From the NCBI GenBank assembly GCA_035560235.1, contig DATMAG010000036.1, forward strand, positions 1-64,000: a stretch of 64,000 nucleotides of DNA, in the 5' to 3' direction. Of the stretch, positions 45,326 to 56,017 are shown piece after piece. The notes under the pieces were generated by a model. The model had not been told where the DNA came from and did no database searches. It saw nothing but the letters and a program-made list of their open reading frames with translations. Each line of letters begins with the position of its first letter. Positions within the stretch are counted from its first letter, which is position 1. The DNA comes from DASRDU01 sp035560235 (GTDB lineage: Bacteria > Acidobacteriota > Blastocatellia > RBC074). Position numbers and translations under genes: made by a program.

Positions 45326-45640
45326 AGTCCCTCCTTCTCCCGTCACGGGAAAATCATTTGCGGTGCATTTGCAAAGGCGAGTTCTGCCTTCAACTGCACA
45401 TGTGCAAACCGGGAGGCAAAAGGCTCACAAGCCGGAGGATCAGCCGTCAGGCCCACTGGTCGGGACCCGAGCTTGAAACCACTCTGAACGGGTAGTAGCA
45501 TACGGCCTCCCTGCAAAGCGACCTGCTCAGACGTCCACTTCAATTCTGTAACAGTCAGCGCAGTCAGAGCTGGTCAGGCGTTACCGTTGCAGGTCGCAAC
45601 GGCAGCGCGACCTCCTGCTGTGAATTCGGAGATTATCTGC
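45326..45640. other. Divergent intergenic region with hairpin-rich sequence
   Basis: The 315 bases serve as leader for both the SBBP gene (minus) and the DPP4-like gene (plus). They contain the perfect palindrome TGCACATGTGCA (45395-45406), the small hairpin GGCTCACAAGCC (45422-45433) and further GC-rich self-complementary stretches to about 45520. This may be a structured leader RNA or an operator. No known riboswitch class fits. Confidence 0.4.
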
Positions 45641-47848
45641 ATGCAACGTCACCGCTTCCTCTTCGCCCTGCTCTTGCTCTTCATCTTTACTTCCGGCGTT
45701 TCAGCCCAGGACAAGCTGCTCACGCTCGATGATATTTATGATCCGGGCAGACGCCTCAATCCCAACGGCACGCCGCCCCTGATTCTGCGCTGGCTCGATG
45801 ACACTCATTACCTGCAGCGCAAAACCGATCCGAAGACCGGGCCGGTGCTGCTCAGGGTTGATGCGCTCTCGGGTCAGACGGAACCATTCTTTGACGCGGC
45901 GAAGATGGAAGCGGCCTTCGCAAAGCTGCCGGGACTGAGCGCCGATGATGCCAGGCAGATTGTGCGCGGGCCGCTGGAACTAAGTCCGGACAAAACGGCG
46001 GCGCTGATCAATTACGCCAATGACCTGTTCTATTACCGGTTCGGCAGCGAGGCGGCTGTCCGGCTGACGAATACCGCCGATGAAGAGGTCGGTGAAGAGT
46101 TCAGCCCCGACGGAAAGATGGTGGCTTACGTGCGCAGCTTCAATATCTGGGTTGTTGATGTGGCGACGCAGAAGGAACGCTCGCTGACGCTCGATGGTCA
46201 CAGCAAACTTTTCAATGGCCGTCTGGACTGGGTCTATCAGGAAGAAGTCTACGGACGCGGCAATTTCAAGGGTTTCTGGTGGTCGCCCGATTCGACCCGG
46301 ATCACTTACCTGCAGCTCGATGAATCGCAGGTAAAGGATTTCACCATCACCGATCACATCCCGAATCAGCAGAACCTGGAAGTTTACGCTTATCCGAAAG
46401 CCGGAATGCCCAATCCGACAGCCCGCCTGGGCGTAGTGCCCGTTGCCGGTGGCGCGACGAAGTGGGTTGACACGTTCAAATATCAGCAGGTCGAACCGCT
46501 GATCGTGCGCGTCGGCTGGAAGCCGGACGGCAGCAGGGTCTGGTTCTGCGTCACCAACCGTGAACAGAACTGGATTGATCTGAACTTCGCTGATCCTGCC
46601 ACGGGCAAAAGCGAAACGGCCTTTCGTGACGGCGAGGCGAAGTGGATCGAATCGGACAATCTGATCGAACCTTACTGGCTGAAGGATGGCTCGTTCATCT
46701 GGGTCAGCGAGCGCACGGGCTGGAAGCATTTTTATCACTACTCGCCCGACTGCAAGCCAATTCGCCCGATCACGGCGGGTAAATGGGAAGCGCAAAGACT
46801 GCACGGCGTGGACGAAGCGAACGGCTGGGTCTATTTTTCAGGCACTGAACGCAGCCACATCGGTCTTGACGCTTACCGCATCAGACTCGACGGCACCGGC
46901 CTGCAGCGCCTGACCGAGGCCTCAGGCACACACAACGCCAGTTTCAATCCGTCGCTGACTTACTTCATTGATGCCTGGAGCGATGCCTTCACGCCGACGC
47001 AGACGAAGCTGCACGCAGGCGACGGCAAACTCGTGCGCGTGATTGATGAAAACAAAATTGAGGCGCTGAAGCCCTATAAACTGAGCCGGCCTGAATTCGT
47101 GCAGGTGAAAACGCGCGACGGCTTTGTGATGGAAGCGATGATGATCAAGCCGCCCGACTTCGATCCGCGAAAGAAGTATCCGGTCTTCGAGCATACTTAC
47201 AGCGGCCCGCACGCGCCGCAGGTGCGCAATGCGTGGAATGCCGGAACGGGCAATCTGTGGCATCAGCTGCTCGCGCAGAAAGGCTATATCGTCTGGATCT
47301 GCGACAACCGTTCAGCGAGCGGCAAGGGCGCGGAATCGGCGTGGCCGGTCTATCACAACCTGGGCGAACTTGAACTGCGCGACCTGGAAGACGGCGTGGC
47401 GTGGCTCAAACAGCAGCCTTACGTTGACGGCTCACGCATCGCGCTGAACGGGTGGAGTTACGGCGGCTTTATGACCTCCTACGCGCTGACGCATTCAACG
47501 ACGTGGAAGCTCGGCATCGTCGGCGCGCCCGTCACCGACTGGCATCTTTATGACACGATCTACACCGAGCGTTATATGGGTACGCCGCAGAACAATCCTG
47601 AAGGCTACGAAAGGAGTTCAGTCGTCAAAGCCGCAAAGAACCTGGCGGGCAGAATGCTGCTGATTCACGGCACGATTGATGACAACGTGCATCTGCAGAA
47701 TTCGATTCAGTTCATCTACGAACTCGACAAGGCAGGAAAACAGTTCGAATTCATGGTCTACCCGAAATCGCGTCACGGCGTCAGCGATCCGCGTCTGGTC
47801 AGACACATGCGCGAGCTGATGCTCAACTTCATCCTGAAGAATCTGTGA
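45641..47848 (+). CDS. Exported dipeptidyl-peptidase IV-like serine peptidase (S9B)
   Basis: Product is 735 residues from the ATG at 45641, which opens a signal peptide (FLFALLLLFIFTSGVSAQ). The N-terminal eight-bladed propeller (about 50-450) carries the paired glutamates DWVYQEEVYGRG near residue 200, which hold the substrate N-terminus in DPP4 enzymes. The alpha/beta hydrolase domain has the nucleophile in GWSYGGFMTSY (about 605), the acid in GTIDDNVH (about 679) and the histidine in SRHGVSD (about 711). It should release X-Pro or X-Ala dipeptides in the periplasm and complements the S46 peptidase at 33227. Confidence 0.94.
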   Translation: MQRHRFLFALLLLFIFTSGVSAQDKLLTLDDIYDPGRRLNPNGTPPLILRWLDDTHYLQRKTDPKTGPVLLRVDALSGQTEPFFDAAKMEAAFAKLPGLSADDARQIVRGPLELSPDKTAALINYANDLFYYRFGSEAAVRLTNTADEEVGEEFSPDGKMVAYVRSFNIWVVDVATQKERSLTLDGHSKLFNGRLDWVYQEEVYGRGNFKGFWWSPDSTRITYLQLDESQVKDFTITDHIPNQQNLEVYAYPKAGMPNPTARLGVVPVAGGATKWVDTFKYQQVEPLIVRVGWKPDGSRVWFCVTNREQNWIDLNFADPATGKSETAFRDGEAKWIESDNLIEPYWLKDGSFIWVSERTGWKHFYHYSPDCKPIRPITAGKWEAQRLHGVDEANGWVYFSGTERSHIGLDAYRIRLDGTGLQRLTEASGTHNASFNPSLTYFIDAWSDAFTPTQTKLHAGDGKLVRVIDENKIEALKPYKLSRPEFVQVKTRDGFVMEAMMIKPPDFDPRKKYPVFEHTYSGPHAPQVRNAWNAGTGNLWHQLLAQKGYIVWICDNRSASGKGAESAWPVYHNLGELELRDLEDGVAWLKQQPYVDGSRIALNGWSYGGFMTSYALTHSTTWKLGIVGAPVTDWHLYDTIYTERYMGTPQNNPEGYERSSVVKAAKNLAGRMLLIHGTIDDNVHLQNSIQFIYELDKAGKQFEFMVYPKSRHGVSDPRLVRHMRELMLNFILKNL

Positions 47849-47883
47849 AGCAGAAACGCTGACAGCAGAACACAGACAGCCAG

Positions 47884-47963
47884 TCTCAAATGCGGAATGC
47901 AGAGTTGGGAGTGCGGAATGAAAACTGCTCACCTGTTCTGCATTCCCCATTCCGCATTTGAGA
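47884..47963. repeat. Inverted repeat with perfect 16-bp arms
   Basis: TCTCAAATGCGGAATG (47884-47899) pairs perfectly with 47948-47963. The inner sequence repeats GGAATG/CATTCC motifs. It follows the DPP4-like gene. Confidence 0.8.
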
Positions 47964-48129
47964 CATTCGCGGCTGCTTCGCTCACCGCACTGATCTGCAG
48001 CCCGAATTTGCAACAACGCTCAACTTCAGGCTGAAGATGCTGTGGAAGGCAGGGGGAGAGGTTGTCACCTTTTCCCCTTTTTCCTGGTGATTCATTGTGA
48101 AATGTTTCCTGAGAATCTGAGAACTGCTT

Positions 48130-48837
48130 ATGATCCTGCTCAAAGATGTCTCGCGTGATTACGGCGACGGCAAGCTCGTCCACGCGCTCAGTCACGTCAG
48201 CCTGCGCATTGAACGCGGCGAGCGAGTCGCCGTGATGGGGCCGTCGGGTTCAGGCAAGTCAACCCTGCTCAATCTGATCTGCGGCCTCGATGAACCGACT
48301 GCGGGCACGATCAGCATTGACGGAGTTGAGATCGCCGCGCTCGATGATGACGCGCGCACGCGATTGCGGCGCGAAAAGATCGGGATGATCTTTCAGACCT
48401 TCAATCTGCTGCCGACGCTGACGGCCACTGAAAACGTCGCGCTGCCGCTGCGGCTCAACGGCACGGCCAAAGCCGCTGCCGAACAGCGCGCCATTGCAAT
48501 GCTCAGCCGTGTCGGCCTCGGCAGCCGCGCCGCGCACAAACCCGATCAGTTGTCGGGCGGCGAACGGCAGCGCATCGCCATCGCCCGCGCTTTGATCTTC
48601 GAACCGCCGCTGCTGCTCGCTGACGAACCGACCGGCAATCTCGATTCACACACGGGCGAAGAGATTCTTTCGCTGCTCGACGATCTGCACCGCGAATTCA
48701 ACACGACCATCCTGATGGTCACGCACAACGAAGAGGCCGCCGCGCACTGCACCCGCATCATCAGGCTGCGCGACGGCAGCATCGTCAAAGATGAAAGAAG
48801 GCAGCAGGAATCAAAGAAGGCATTCGGCCACGAATGA
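48130..48837 (+). CDS. ABC transporter ATPase (LolD/MacB-type)
   Basis: Product is 235 residues. All nucleotide-binding motifs are present: Walker A GPSGSGKST (37-45), Q-loop in IFQTFNLLPTLTATENV, ABC signature LSGGERQRIAIARAL, Walker B LLLADEPTGNLD and the H-loop in MVTHNEEAA. The phrase EPTGNLDSHTGEEI is typical of the LolD/FtsE/MacB subfamily, which drives lipoprotein or lipid extraction rather than import. A large FtsX-type permease begins 211 bases downstream after a dispersed repeat. A LolA-like protein and a beta-barrel protein follow, suggesting one trans-envelope machine. Confidence 0.95.
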   Translation: MILLKDVSRDYGDGKLVHALSHVSLRIERGERVAVMGPSGSGKSTLLNLICGLDEPTAGTISIDGVEIAALDDDARTRLRREKIGMIFQTFNLLPTLTATENVALPLRLNGTAKAAAEQRAIAMLSRVGLGSRAAHKPDQLSGGERQRIAIARALIFEPPLLLADEPTGNLDSHTGEEILSLLDDLHREFNTTILMVTHNEEAAAHCTRIIRLRDGSIVKDERRQQESKKAFGHE

Positions 48838-48850
48838 ACACGCAGTCAGA

Positions 48851-49034
48851 AAATGGAACGCGGACGAAACCGATGCGACGGATCAGGACAGATCATCCGC
48901 TTCGATCAGCAGCATCAGTTTCATCCGCATTCTGTTTTCGGAATCAGAAATGGAACACGGATGAAACTGATGTTGCTGATGAGCACGAATCAGATCCGTT
49001 TTCATCCGCCGCATCAGTTTCATTCACGTTCCAT
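48851..49034. repeat. Two inverted repeats of the GGAACACGGATGAAAC family inside an ABC operon
   Basis: Unit one runs from AATGGAACGCGGACGAAAC (48851) to GTTTCATCCGCATTCT (48918-48933). Unit two runs from AATGGAACACGGATGAAACTG (48948) to its complement ending near 49034. They fill nearly the whole gap between the ATPase and permease genes. The same family occurs at 4260 and 31945. Confidence 0.82.
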
Positions 49035-49048
49035 CCAGGCATTCATTT

Positions 49049-51610
<2,562 letters not shown>

Positions 51611-51637
51611 TTCTCAAACAACTCACGGAGCAATTCA

Positions 51638-52432
51638 ATGCATAAAGGTAAAACGGCAGTTACATTGATGCTGCTCATCAGCCTGACAGTTTCATCATTG
51701 TCTTTTGCCCCGCCCGGCGCTGATCCGCGCCAGATTATGGAAGGCGTGTACAAACAGGATGCGAGCCGTGACGCGACGTGGCGGGCAATGATGGAAACCA
51801 CCGATAAAAAAGGCACGGTGCGAAAAAAGAAGTTCACCTTTCGCCGCCTCGGTTCGCTCGGCAACAGCAAAACGCTCGTGCGCTTCACCGATCCGGCAGA
51901 AGTGCGCGGTGTCGGGCTGCTTTCGCTCAACCAGGCGGGCAGCAGCGACCGTCAGTGGATGTACACTCCGGCGATTCAGCGCGTCCGCCGCATCGCGCCG
52001 CAGGAACGCAACCGCCGCTTCCTCGGCACCGATTTCACCAACGAGGATATGGCCGAGCGCGTGCTGGATGATTTCACTTACAAGCTCATCAGCGAAGGCG
52101 AACTGATGGACGGGCACAAAACATACAAGATCGAAGCCCGCCCCGTCTCGCCGGATCGCTCGCAGTACAGCCTGGTTTACCTGTGGGTTCCGGTGGATGT
52201 GCCTTATGTGATTTACGCGCAGATGTACGACGAAAAGGGTCAGCGCATCCGCGAATATCACGCCACGCAGCTTGAGAAAGTTGCTGGCATCTGGATCGCA
52301 AAGCGCGTCGAAATCAGCACGCCGAATGAAGGCACGAAAACATTGATGGTGATCGAAGAAGTGAAATTCAACACGGGATTCAAAGAAGATTTGTTCACAC
52401 AGCAGGCGCTCGAAAAGCCTGATCTGTTCTGA
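51638..52432 (+). CDS. Outer-membrane lipoprotein-sorting protein (LolA-like, PF17131 type)
   Basis: Product is 264 residues with a signal peptide and CACGGAGC upstream of the ATG. The sequence follows the LolA-like half-barrel pattern: TWRAMMETTDKKGTVRKKKF, TLVRFTDPAEVRGVGLLSL, RQWMYTPAIQRVRRI, GTDFTNEDM and late DIWxPKRV-like GIWIAKRVEI. Such proteins form a greasy half-barrel that ferries lipoproteins or lipids through the periplasm. They are often encoded with RND or ABC permeases and a DUF1302-type barrel, exactly the context here. It acts between the permease at 49049 and the barrel at 52639. Confidence 0.92.
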   Translation: MHKGKTAVTLMLLISLTVSSLSFAPPGADPRQIMEGVYKQDASRDATWRAMMETTDKKGTVRKKKFTFRRLGSLGNSKTLVRFTDPAEVRGVGLLSLNQAGSSDRQWMYTPAIQRVRRIAPQERNRRFLGTDFTNEDMAERVLDDFTYKLISEGELMDGHKTYKIEARPVSPDRSQYSLVYLWVPVDVPYVIYAQMYDEKGQRIREYHATQLEKVAGIWIAKRVEISTPNEGTKTLMVIEEVKFNTGFKEDLFTQQALEKPDLF

Positions 52433-52487
52433 TCCACCTGATGAATTACTGCATTCAGGGCAAAGACAATCGGTCAGAAAAAGTCGC

Positions 52488-52580
52488 TTTCCCCTGGGAG
52501 CGCGGGCGTCCTGCCTGCCTGTCCTTGAATGCGGCTGATTGCGCAGACAAGCGGGCGGGACGCCCGCGCTCCCAGGGAAA
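52488..52580. repeat. Inverted repeat (CTGGGAGCGCGGGCGTC type) at the 5' side of a coding region
   Basis: The left arm TTTCCCCTGGGAGCGCGGGC plus GTCCTGCC (52488-52515) and the right arm near 52554-52580 are complementary but for one mismatch and one gap. The frame stays open through it, giving FPWERGRPACLSLN and RAGRPRSQG, so the repeat may extend the N-terminus of the following protein or separate it from its promoter. Confidence 0.8.
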
Positions 52581-52638
52581 ATCCTGCCTTCTTCCTGCTT
52601 CTGTTGCACTCTCTGCTGTCCTGAACCATTGCCTGCTG

Positions 52639-53943
52639 ATGCTGTTTTTCTGGCTTCTGCCTTTGCTGACCTTTGCTCAGACAACAGATCCGGGCACGGC
52701 CAATGCTTCCCGCTGGCAATGGTCGTTCACGCTGCGCAACCGCACAGGCTTTCGGCTCGATGAACCGCGCGTGCTGCAAATGTCGCGGACGATGCTTGAT
52801 GCAAAGGGCATCTGCAAACTCAGCGACAACTGGAAGCTGACGCTTGAAGCGCGGGCGCACATTGATCCGGTCGAACGGCTGGGCTATCCGCACAAAGTGT
52901 GGATTGATCCGCGCCAGGCGCTGCTTGACGGCAAGGCGGGCAGGGTTGATCTAAAGCTTGGTCTGCAACAGATCGTCTGGGGACAGGCCGATGGTTTGCG
53001 CGTGCTCGATGTGATCAACCCGCTCGATTACCGCGAGTTCATTCTTGAAGACTTCATTGATTCGCGCCGCCCGCTGTGGGCCGCGCGCGCTGATATGCCG
53101 CTGGGCAAAGGCTCGGTGCAATTCGTCTTCATTCCATACTTCGCGCCGGGCAGGCTTCCGGCGGGCAATGATGAATTCAGCCTGGGGCCGGGCTTCGGGC
53201 TGGGGCTGCTCAACGCAGCGCGCAATGAACAATCACCACAGCCGCAGTTCATCATACGCATTTTGCCGACCGAGCGTCCGGCTTATCGGTTGAAAGCGAG
53301 CCAGGCCGGAGCGCGTTACAGCCGCAGCGTCGGCAAGTGGGATCTGACTGCGAACTATTTTTACGGCTGGGAAGACACGCCGACGCTGTATCTCAATCAG
53401 GTGCAACCGGCTTCGCCACTGCCGATTCTGCTCTTCGCGCCGCGCTATGATCGTCGCGAAGTCATTGGCGCAACCGCCACCAATAACTTTGGTCCGGTCG
53501 TGCTGCGACTTGAAGCCGGATGGAATCGCAACAAGCCTGTAGCCGTGAAATCAGGCGCGACGACAGGCTTTGAAAAGCACGGGCAGTTTTCAGGCGTGGT
53601 CGGCGTTGATTACTCGCCGCGTGAATGGCTGTGGCTGAGCGGGCAGTATTTTCTCGCGTTCACGTCTGCGCCTGAACGCAATCTGCTCTTTCCACGCTAC
53701 AACCATCTGGCTTCGGTTTATGTGCGCACAAACTTCTTCCGCGACACTTTCAGACCTGAACTCTTTGTGCTGACCGGACTGAATCAGCGCGAATACCTGA
53801 TTCGCCCGCGCCTCGTCAAAACCATCGGTGATCACTGGGCTGTTGGCGTCGGCGCAGATTTTCCGGGCGGGCGGGCCAGCAATATCTTCGGTTACTTTGA
53901 TTCGCGTGATCGCGCGGTGATTGAACTGAAGTGGATGAAGTGA
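52639..53943 (+). CDS. DUF1302-like outer-membrane beta-barrel protein
   Basis: About 434 residues from the ATG at 52639, which starts a hydrophobic stretch ending TFAQ. The frame is open back to an ATG at 52441, but those 66 residues encode the repeat described above and would bury the signal sequence. Neither start has a good ribosome site. The mature chain alternates hydrophobic and polar residues as in barrels, with motifs GLQQIVWGQADGLRVLD, NPLDYREFILEDFIDSRRPLW and terminal AVIELKWMK, all typical of the DUF1302 family. It likely forms the outer-membrane end of the export path encoded upstream (ABC ATPase, permease, LolA-like protein). The uncertain N-terminus leaves open that the gene was damaged. 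Confidence 0.85.
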   Translation: MLFFWLLPLLTFAQTTDPGTANASRWQWSFTLRNRTGFRLDEPRVLQMSRTMLDAKGICKLSDNWKLTLEARAHIDPVERLGYPHKVWIDPRQALLDGKAGRVDLKLGLQQIVWGQADGLRVLDVINPLDYREFILEDFIDSRRPLWAARADMPLGKGSVQFVFIPYFAPGRLPAGNDEFSLGPGFGLGLLNAARNEQSPQPQFIIRILPTERPAYRLKASQAGARYSRSVGKWDLTANYFYGWEDTPTLYLNQVQPASPLPILLFAPRYDRREVIGATATNNFGPVVLRLEAGWNRNKPVAVKSGATTGFEKHGQFSGVVGVDYSPREWLWLSGQYFLAFTSAPERNLLFPRYNHLASVYVRTNFFRDTFRPELFVLTGLNQREYLIRPRLVKTIGDHWAVGVGADFPGGRASNIFGYFDSRDRAVIELKWMK

Positions 53944-54016
53944 GGCGCTGGCGTCAGCGCGGCTTTCAGTGTAAATTCTCTCCCGCTTTTCCTTGCCTGA
54001 AACTTCGGAGACAACT

Positions 54017-55882
54017 ATGAAAACCGCGACCGGAACAGCAGTTCTGACCGTTCTGCTTCTTATTACAGCCTCGCACACGTCGGCTCAGTCGAAGCCGCTC
54101 GCACTTTATCCCGACAACCCGCACTACTTTTTATTTCGCGGCAAACCGACGGTGCTGATTACTTCGGGCGAACATTACGGCGCGGTGCTGAACCTCGATT
54201 TCGATTATGTGAAGTATCTCGACACGCTGCGGCGCGACGGGATAAACCTGACGCGCACCTTCACCGGCGCGGCCTATGTCGAACCGCAGGGCGCATTCAA
54301 TATCGTGAAGAACACGCTCGCGCCTGCGCCGAATCGCTATCTCGCGCCCTGGGCGCGCAGCGCAACGCCTGGCTATGCCAACGGCGGCAACAAGTTTGAT
54401 CTGGACAAATGGAACGAGGATTACTTCAGACGCTTTCGTGATTTCGTCGCGCAGGCTTCAGCGCGCGATGTCATTGTCGAAGTCAATCTGTTCTGCCCGT
54501 ATTACAGCGATGCGCAGTGGAAGCTCTCGCCCTTCAATGCGGCGAACAACGTCAATAACATCGGCAACCTCGCCTCGCGCCGTGACGCTTACACGCTGGA
54601 CAAACACGGCGGGCTGCTCGCGTATCAGGAAAAGTTTGTGCGTCGTCTGGTGAGTGAACTGAAAGATTTCGACAACATCTATTACGAAGTCTGCAATGAA
54701 CCCCGGGCCGATGACGTAAAACCCGAATGGCAGCGGCACATCGTGGATGTGATCGTGGACGCTGAAAAAAGCTTCGCTGCAAAGCATCTGATTTCACTCA
54801 ATGTCAGCAACTATGCCGAACGTGTGCAGCCGCTGCATTCGGCGGTTTCGATCTTCAACTTTCATTACGCCACGCCGCCCGATACGGTTGAATGGAACTA
54901 TCATCTCAACAAGGTGATCGGTGACAACGAAACGGGCTTTCGCGGCACTGATGACAAGCCGTACCGGATGGAAGGCTGGGATTTCATCATCGCGGGCGGC
55001 GGGCTGTACAACAATCTGGATTATTCATTCACGACCGACACTGAAGACGGCTCGGACATTCCACGCGATCCGACGCCGGGCGGAGGCTCTCAGGCATTAC
55101 GAAAGCAACTCAGAGTGCTGCGCGATTTCATCAACGGCTTCGAGTTCGTGAAGATGAAGCCGGATAATTCGATCATCAAAGGTGGCGTGCCTGCAGGCTG
55201 CACGGCGCGGGCGCTCGTTGAAGCGGGACGTGCATACGCGATTTATTTACGCCCGATCAGTCACACGCAGTTCTCAGCGCGCTGGACGGGACTGATTGAA
55301 GCGCAGCATTCAGCAGAGTACACGTTCTATACGATGTCGAATGACGGCGTGCGGCTGTGGATCGGCGATCAGCTTGTCATCAATAACTGGACAGATCACT
55401 CGAACACCGAAGACAAGGGCACGATCAGACTTGAAGCCGGAAGGAAATACCCGATCAAAGTCGAATACTTCTACGCCGGAGGCTGGGGGCAGATGAGTCT
55501 GAGCTGGTCGAGCTCAAGCCAGGCAAAGCAGATCGTGCCTGCGCAGAATTTTTCGCAGCCTGACGGCGGTCAGGGACTGAAGGCCGAATACTTCAGCGGC
55601 ATTGAATTGAAAATGCCGCTGCTCACACGCACTGAAGCTGATCTGAATCAGATGTGGGGCACGAGCTTTTCACCATTTACGCGCCCGGCATCATCCGCCA
55701 CAGCATTGCAGGTTGAACTGCCCGCCGGTTCATATCGCGCTGAATGGATTGATCCGCTCAGCGGCAAAGTGACCAGGGCTGAAAATTTCAAACACGCTGG
55801 CGGCGCGCGCAATCTGAGCGCGCCTGCCTTTGCTGATGACGTTGCCTTACGAATCAAACGAACAACCCAGGACAAATTCTGA
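54017..55882 (+). CDS. Secreted glycoside hydrolase (DUF4038/GH140-like) with an inserted, permuted PA14 domain
   Basis: Product is 621 residues. The ATG at 54017 has CGGAGAC upstream and starts a signal peptide. Residues 28-380 form a TIM barrel of the DUF4038 type, with the acid/base in YEVCNEPRAD (Glu 228) and the likely nucleophile in VIGDNETGF (Glu 305). The C-terminal beta domain is split: its first strands end at YAIYLRP (413) and it resumes with LQVELPAGSYRAEW (565). Between them lies a PA14 carbohydrate-binding domain whose order is rotated. The part SARWTG...SNDGVRLWIGDQLVINNW comes first, and the normal beginning GLKAEYFSG...NQMWG comes last. It should act on plant or bacterial glycans outside the cell. 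Confidence 0.88.
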   Translation: MKTATGTAVLTVLLLITASHTSAQSKPLALYPDNPHYFLFRGKPTVLITSGEHYGAVLNLDFDYVKYLDTLRRDGINLTRTFTGAAYVEPQGAFNIVKNTLAPAPNRYLAPWARSATPGYANGGNKFDLDKWNEDYFRRFRDFVAQASARDVIVEVNLFCPYYSDAQWKLSPFNAANNVNNIGNLASRRDAYTLDKHGGLLAYQEKFVRRLVSELKDFDNIYYEVCNEPRADDVKPEWQRHIVDVIVDAEKSFAAKHLISLNVSNYAERVQPLHSAVSIFNFHYATPPDTVEWNYHLNKVIGDNETGFRGTDDKPYRMEGWDFIIAGGGLYNNLDYSFTTDTEDGSDIPRDPTPGGGSQALRKQLRVLRDFINGFEFVKMKPDNSIIKGGVPAGCTARALVEAGRAYAIYLRPISHTQFSARWTGLIEAQHSAEYTFYTMSNDGVRLWIGDQLVINNWTDHSNTEDKGTIRLEAGRKYPIKVEYFYAGGWGQMSLSWSSSSQAKQIVPAQNFSQPDGGQGLKAEYFSGIELKMPLLTRTEADLNQMWGTSFSPFTRPASSATALQVELPAGSYRAEWIDPLSGKVTRAENFKHAGGARNLSAPAFADDVALRIKRTTQDKF

Positions 55883-55900
55883 GGCGTGAGCCGGAAGGTT

Positions 55901-55975
55901 CTGATTCCTGCCTGCTGGTTCCTGATTCCTGCTTTGATAAAAATCAGGAATCGGGCGACAGGCATCAGGAATCAG
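55901..55975. repeat. Inverted repeat rich in CTGATTCCTG
   Basis: CTGATTCCTG at 55901-55910 pairs with CAGGAATCAG at 55966-55975, and the inner bases pair partly. The unit sits between the glycoside hydrolase stop and the next gene. Confidence 0.7.
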
Positions 55976-56017
55976 TTACGCCCGCTGGCGCAGACGCCCG
56001 TACTGAAGGAACCACCG

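Noticed and set aside
45380..45470. Resemblance to a cyclic-di-GMP-I riboswitch (GCAAACC and GGCAAA elements)
   Set aside because: The diagnostic ACGCAAAG segment and the P1b/P2 hairpin order are missing on either strand.
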